Shown: positions 43,404 through 46,041 of the stretch, piece after piece
How positions within the stretch are numbered: position 1 is the stretch's first letter
How the letters are laid out: each line of letters opens with the position of its first letter
Assembly (NCBI RefSeq): GCF_047314965.1
Contig: NZ_JBLBVK010000021.1
Coordinates: 1-46,041, forward strand
Length of the DNA: 46,041 nucleotides
Direction: 5' to 3'
Origin: JAVJUV01 sp047314965
Lineage (GTDB): Bacteria > Pseudomonadota > Alphaproteobacteria > Rhodobacterales > Rhodobacteraceae
Program-made: the position numbers and the translations under genes
The notes under the pieces: generated by a model
Told to the model about the DNA's origin: nothing
Database searches by the model: none
Seen by the model: only the letters and a program-made list of their open reading frames with translations

Positions 43404-43595
43404 ATGCCCGACCGCCGAGGACGCAAAGCCAGCATCGAATCCTTGATCCCTGACGACCGTGTGCCGTGGGCGCGGGAGGTATGGGCGGGTCGTGCCCAGA
43501 TCGCGAAGCTGCCCGCCGGGGCGTGGATGCTGAGAGAAGCGGCGAAGGTCATGGGGCCGGACGAGGAAGCCGTGGACGAGGTGCTGCGGTCTTAG
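43404..43595 (+). CDS. hypothetical 63-residue protein in the mobile region
   Basis: A basic N-terminus (MPDRRGRKASIESLIPDD) with VPWAREVWAGRAQIAKLPAG following. Codon use is G/C-ending like the host genes. Its start resembles small phage-packaging accessory proteins (MGR-K-SIE type), but this is weak. It is on the plus strand, opposite to the other genes of the island. Confidence 0.5.
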   Translation: MPDRRGRKASIESLIPDDRVPWAREVWAGRAQIAKLPAGAWMLREAAKVMGPDEEAVDEVLRS

Positions 43596-43727
43596 CTGCC
43601 GCCGAATATGTAAAAGCAAAACCCCATCCTACGGTGCCAAAAGCGACAGGGGGCCGGGCATTGGGACCATTAGAAGCATTATTCGGTCAACAGCACGCGG
43701 AACCCATATGCGAAAAGACTGGCCCAA

Positions 43728-44309
43728 TCAGTCCCAAAAAGATCTTCTACCTGCACGGATGGCGTCCCACTCAACAACCGGTAACGGTCTAAACAAGCAC
43801 TCGATATCCATTTCGTTTAGCCGCGAGCATTCTCCGCTAGACCCAAAGTCGATTTTAGTTCCATCCTCTAGCGAGCCTGAACCCAGAGTGCGATGAGGAT
43901 AGGGCATATCCCAGCGGCTGCTCCCGTTTGAATGGTTCCGTATGGTGGTCACAACCAAGGTACCGGTCCGGCCATCGCTGCATTCGATGTCAAGAGTATG
44001 TCGCAACTGACGAAAGTGCAGGTGCCTGCGCTCGGTGAACCAGTTCTCACCGAGCCACCCCTCGGCATTATTCGTAAGCACACCGTTATCCGAGTTTCCG
44101 ACGCAGACAAGCGTCCCGCGTTTGACCCGCAATGAAGCTTTTCGCTCTTTGTAGCTCGCCCCTACGTAAAAATCACCAACAAGTATCACCTGTTCTCGGT
44201 TTCGGCCTTCCATCTTCATCGCCGCATTCGGCGGAAATAAGGCCGTTCCACAGCCGGAAAAAAGCAACACCAGCAAGCTGGACAAAACAGCAGTTGGTAA
44301 CCATTTCAT
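43728..44309 (-). CDS. hypothetical lipoprotein in the mobile region
   Basis: A 193-residue protein with a lipoprotein signal (MKWLPTAVLSSLLVLLFSGC, Cys20). The mature part has GRNREQVILVGDFYVGASY and LRVKRGTLVCVG, beta-rich, with four or so further cysteines. GGGAGG lies 9 nt before the ATG. The composition is more AT-rich than the core genes, which fits a transferred origin. No family recognised; it may be cargo of the element. Confidence 0.62.
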   Translation of the reverse strand: MKWLPTAVLSSLLVLLFSGCGTALFPPNAAMKMEGRNREQVILVGDFYVGASYKERKASLRVKRGTLVCVGNSDNGVLTNNAEGWLGENWFTERRHLHFRQLRHTLDIECSDGRTGTLVVTTIRNHSNGSSRWDMPYPHRTLGSGSLEDGTKIDFGSSGECSRLNEMDIECLFRPLPVVEWDAIRAGRRSFWD

Positions 44310-44447
44310 GATCGCTGCCTCCCTTGTGAATCAATAGGTGGAGAGGCCGAAATGGGCCTTGATATCAATCAACGTCCGTCGCTGCCGAAATCCTGAATAT
44401 TCTCTTTTCAGAAGACCGTCTCTTTCGGGACACCCCATCAGAAAGTC

Positions 44448-44540
44448 CTAGCGCTTGTGATGCGCACGCCAAGCCTTCATGTCCTTGGCCGCCTGTTCTG
44501 CCATCCGCCGCCCGATCTCGGCTTCCTGTTCAGCCGTCAT
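44448..44540 (-). CDS. 30-residue protein coupled to the terminase gene
   Basis: The product MTAEQEAEIGRRMAEQAAKD...HHKR is a single charged amphipathic helix. Its ATG overlaps the terminase small-subunit stop (ATGA), so it is translated by coupling. The tight overlap and coherent helix support it despite the small size. Confidence 0.55.
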   Translation of the reverse strand: MTAEQEAEIGRRMAEQAAKDMKAWRAHHKR

Positions 44541-44956
44541 CGATCAAGCTCCCACGGCTTGCGGCCCTCGGCCCGTGCCTTGTCCGCCTGCTTCGGGAGA
44601 TACCGAGCCTGTGGTGTCAGCCTGAGAGCCGTTGCAAGCGTCTTGATCGTCTGCGCCAGCTTCGAATGCGCCGCGATCAGCTTCAGCAATTCGTCAGGGT
44701 CGAAGTCTTCCGCCCGCTCGGCTTGATATACAAGCTGCCCGATCCGGCGGGCTGAAACCGTGGCCCGGCAATAGGCCGCCAGGACAGGCGCGTTACCCGC
44801 ATTGATCCAGTCGGCAGGCAGGCTTTCCGTGATCGCCTTCCAGACTTCGCTTTCTTCATCTCGCAGCGAATAATCCGCATCCATCCGCGCTGAAACTTCC
44901 GTTTCGGGCCTCGGAATGGTCAATTCTTCCTGCGATTTTGGGCCTCGTGTTCCCAT
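44537..44956 (-). CDS. phage terminase small subunit, P27-like
   Basis: A 139-residue protein that begins MGTRGPKSQEELTIPRPETE and continues EVWKAITESLPADWINAGNA, LAAYCRATVSARRIGQLV and LAQTIKTLATALRLTPQAR. This is the pattern of P27-family terminase small subunits, which select phage DNA for packaging. The large subunit, which would normally follow, is absent: only a 30-codon ORF and a lipoprotein come next. This suggests a decayed prophage or a satellite. Confidence 0.72.
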   Translation of the reverse strand: MGTRGPKSQEELTIPRPETEVSARMDADYSLRDEESEVWKAITESLPADWINAGNAPVLAAYCRATVSARRIGQLVYQAERAEDFDPDELLKLIAAHSKLAQTIKTLATALRLTPQARYLPKQADKARAEGRKPWELDR

Positions 44957-45282
44957 GTCCTGAAACCTCGTTTGTTACCGTTTCTGACAGAAAGGCTAGC
45001 CCCGCCGGTCCGTGGCGTTTTGCCCTAGAAATTGATGTACCCCCCTCCCGTTCGGGACGCTTTTCTCGATGGTTGAGTAGCGCAAACGCAGGAAGTACGC
45101 TGCTTTGTGGTGATGAAGAAGCGCCGTCTCGGATGGGAAAGTTCCGTCCGTCGCATTGCGGAGCAGAGAGGAAGAGCTTGAAGGCTCTGAGCGGCTTTTG
45201 TGTTGATCAGTTGTCTGGCAAGATACGAAATCCAAAGCGTTCGCGCGAAGCGGCGCCGTTCTTGCTAACTGGCCGGCCACAC
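44957..45282. other. 326-nt gap in the mobile region
   Basis: No convincing gene on either strand; a longer minus-strand frame (44996-45487) has no protein-like pattern and overlaps the HGG-type gene in another frame. The stretch includes TTTGTTACCGTTTCTGACAG near the terminase start, where its promoter should lie. I see nothing else definite. Confidence 0.5.
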
Positions 45283-45549
45283 TCATTTGGCGAACTCCGA
45301 TCGTTGGAGCAAGTTTGAGAGCTGCCGAGCCATGATGGCCTCTCCTGACCGTCCTCCATGCACCCACCTTGGATGGCTCGGCCCGGCTATGTGGCCACCA
45401 CCCGCGCCATGAACACGGCACACACGCCAGCCTCGGACCGCAGGGCACTTGCAGCGCTCTCCAGTGGACTTCGCCCTGGCATGGCATCTGGGCGCTTTTC
45501 GGAGGCGATGGACAGGGCTCATGGGGTTATTGTCAGCTTTCGTCATCAT
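45283..45549 (-). CDS. small Cys/His-rich protein of the HGG-type mobile family
   Basis: An 88-residue protein. RKAPRCHARAKSTGERCKCP, AVRGWRVCRVHGAGGG and HPRWVHGGRSGEAI follow the pattern of small 'HGGxSTG' proteins common in prophages and integrated elements (four cysteines and histidines that could bind zinc). Here the motif reads HGAGGG. A very strong GGAGGGGGG precedes the ATGATG start; it overlaps the previous gene's end by 17 nt. Confidence 0.7.
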   Translation of the reverse strand: MMTKADNNPMSPVHRLRKAPRCHARAKSTGERCKCPAVRGWRVCRVHGAGGGHIAGPSHPRWVHGGRSGEAIMARQLSNLLQRSEFAK

Positions 45550-46041
45550 CCCCCCTCCGGTAGCTGATATCGCCCACCACGGCCTGACCACCGTCTTTCA
45601 CCTCGACGCGTTCAACCCGAACGACCTGTTGTGCTTTCGCTCGATACTTCTTCAGACGCTCCACCTGCGCCAGGAAGGTCCGATTAAGGCGCGTCAACGA
45701 TCGCTCGTAGGTCTCCCTGAGTTCAGGGCTGGTTGCGGAGAGAAACCGCGATGACATGCACGATGTCGCAAAGTGCGTGGCGGCCATCTGGTTGACCAGC
45801 ATGACTTCGATGGCATCTCTCGGCTCCATCTCGATGGCCAGGGCGGGAACGAGTTCAAGCTGATTGAACCCGGCGTTTCCAAGGGCGCCGACGCCGATTT
45901 CCAAAAGAAGGTTGGCCGCCTCCTGTGTCTTCAGGCCATACAGCTGGCGTATCTGATCCTGCGTGTCGGGTTGGATGGTGACGCTGTTGTCACTGGTGCG
46001 TTCGAGTTTGGGAGCGCTTCGTCCCGGGGCCTCAAGTGCCA
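45533..46041 (-). CDS. conserved mobile-element protein, partial (runs off the right edge)
   Basis: The frame is open from the window edge to a stop at 45533 (169 codons seen, 5' end missing). A central block reads VMLVNQMAATHFATSCMSSRF, then LNRTFLAQVERLKKYRAKA and VERVEVKDGGQAVVGDI. I recall this arrangement from small proteins paired with HGG-type genes in alphaproteobacterial mobile regions; function unknown. It is upstream of and overlaps the HGG-type gene, so the pair is co-translated. Confidence 0.68.
   Translation of the reverse strand, partial: ALEAPGRSAPKLERTSDNSVTIQPDTQDQIRQLYGLKTQEAANLLLEIGVGALGNAGFNQLELVPALAIEMEPRDAIEVMLVNQMAATHFATSCMSSRFLSATSPELRETYERSLTRLNRTFLAQVERLKKYRAKAQQVVRVERVEVKDGGQAVVGDISYRRGDDDES

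Noticed and set aside
44996..45487. 163-codon minus frame in the mobile region
   Set aside because: It overlaps the better supported HGG-type gene in another frame and is rich in low-complexity residues without domain pattern.
43322..46041. Integrase gene next to the tRNA
   Set aside because: No frame near the tRNA shows tyrosine or serine recombinase motifs; it may lie beyond the right edge.

Overview
The window is a high-GC chromosomal segment that looks like a Rhodobacteraceae (Roseobacter/Rhodobacter-type) alphaproteobacterium. Supporting signs are the secDF-Mth938-ccmABCDG gene order, a Rhodobacterales-type IscR without the usual cysteine cluster behind an 'Iron-Rhodo-box', a DmdC-like acyl-CoA dehydrogenase, BioY, families such as DUF6173/DUF6314/DUF6455, and an atypical FliG. 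Almost all of it is ordinary vertical core genome. The last ~2.7 kb, behind a tRNA-Arg gene, looks like a mobile (prophage-derived) remnant.

Layout. 1-10.1 kb: serS; a small XpaC-like membrane protein; yajC-secD-secF; a sulfotransferase and a TauE/SafE permease overlapping in a chain; an Mth938-like protein; and the cytochrome c maturation genes ccmA, B, C, D, G. A quiet ~0.6 kb interval follows. 10.6-16.8 kb: aconitase acnA (with a terminator, and a 24-bp dyad in its promoter region), a DUF1223 thioredoxin-fold protein, an ArsR-type regulator with a perfect palindrome at its start codon, a solitary fliG and a tiny secreted cysteine protein. 16.8-29.8 kb: purB, DUF6314, bioY, an M20 amidohydrolase, a 1067-residue three-module glycosyltransferase, an acyl-CoA dehydrogenase/MBL-hydrolase/DUF6173 operon, Sua5/TsaC, a small conserved protein, an M48 lipoprotein protease and a four-cysteine DUF6455 gene behind an FNR-type box. 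29.8-32.0 kb: two tandem TadE-like pseudopilins and a TadG-like protein.

32.3-42.9 kb is the iron-sulfur assembly locus: an alpha/beta hydrolase divergent from iscR, a class I-like cysteine desulfurase, sufB, four unexpected genes, sufC, sufD, two YIP1-family membrane proteins and sufS. iscR has a perfect TTTAGAA-N3-TTCTAAA palindrome over its promoter. A second, 15/17 copy lies inside the desulfurase coding sequence in an unusually AT-rich, rare-codon stretch upstream of sufB. I read this as a second, internal iron-responsive promoter for the suf genes. The IscR keeps only one cysteine, near its C-terminus.

42.9-46.0 kb: a 42-codon gene antisense to the suf operon, tRNA-Arg(CCG), then a block with a P27-type terminase small subunit, a coupled 30-codon ORF, a lipoprotein and a small-protein pair typical of mobile elements, the last running off the window. 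A dispersed GC-rich hairpin element (four copies, at gene ends) is scattered through the first three quarters. All assignments come from reading the sequence; no database search was run.
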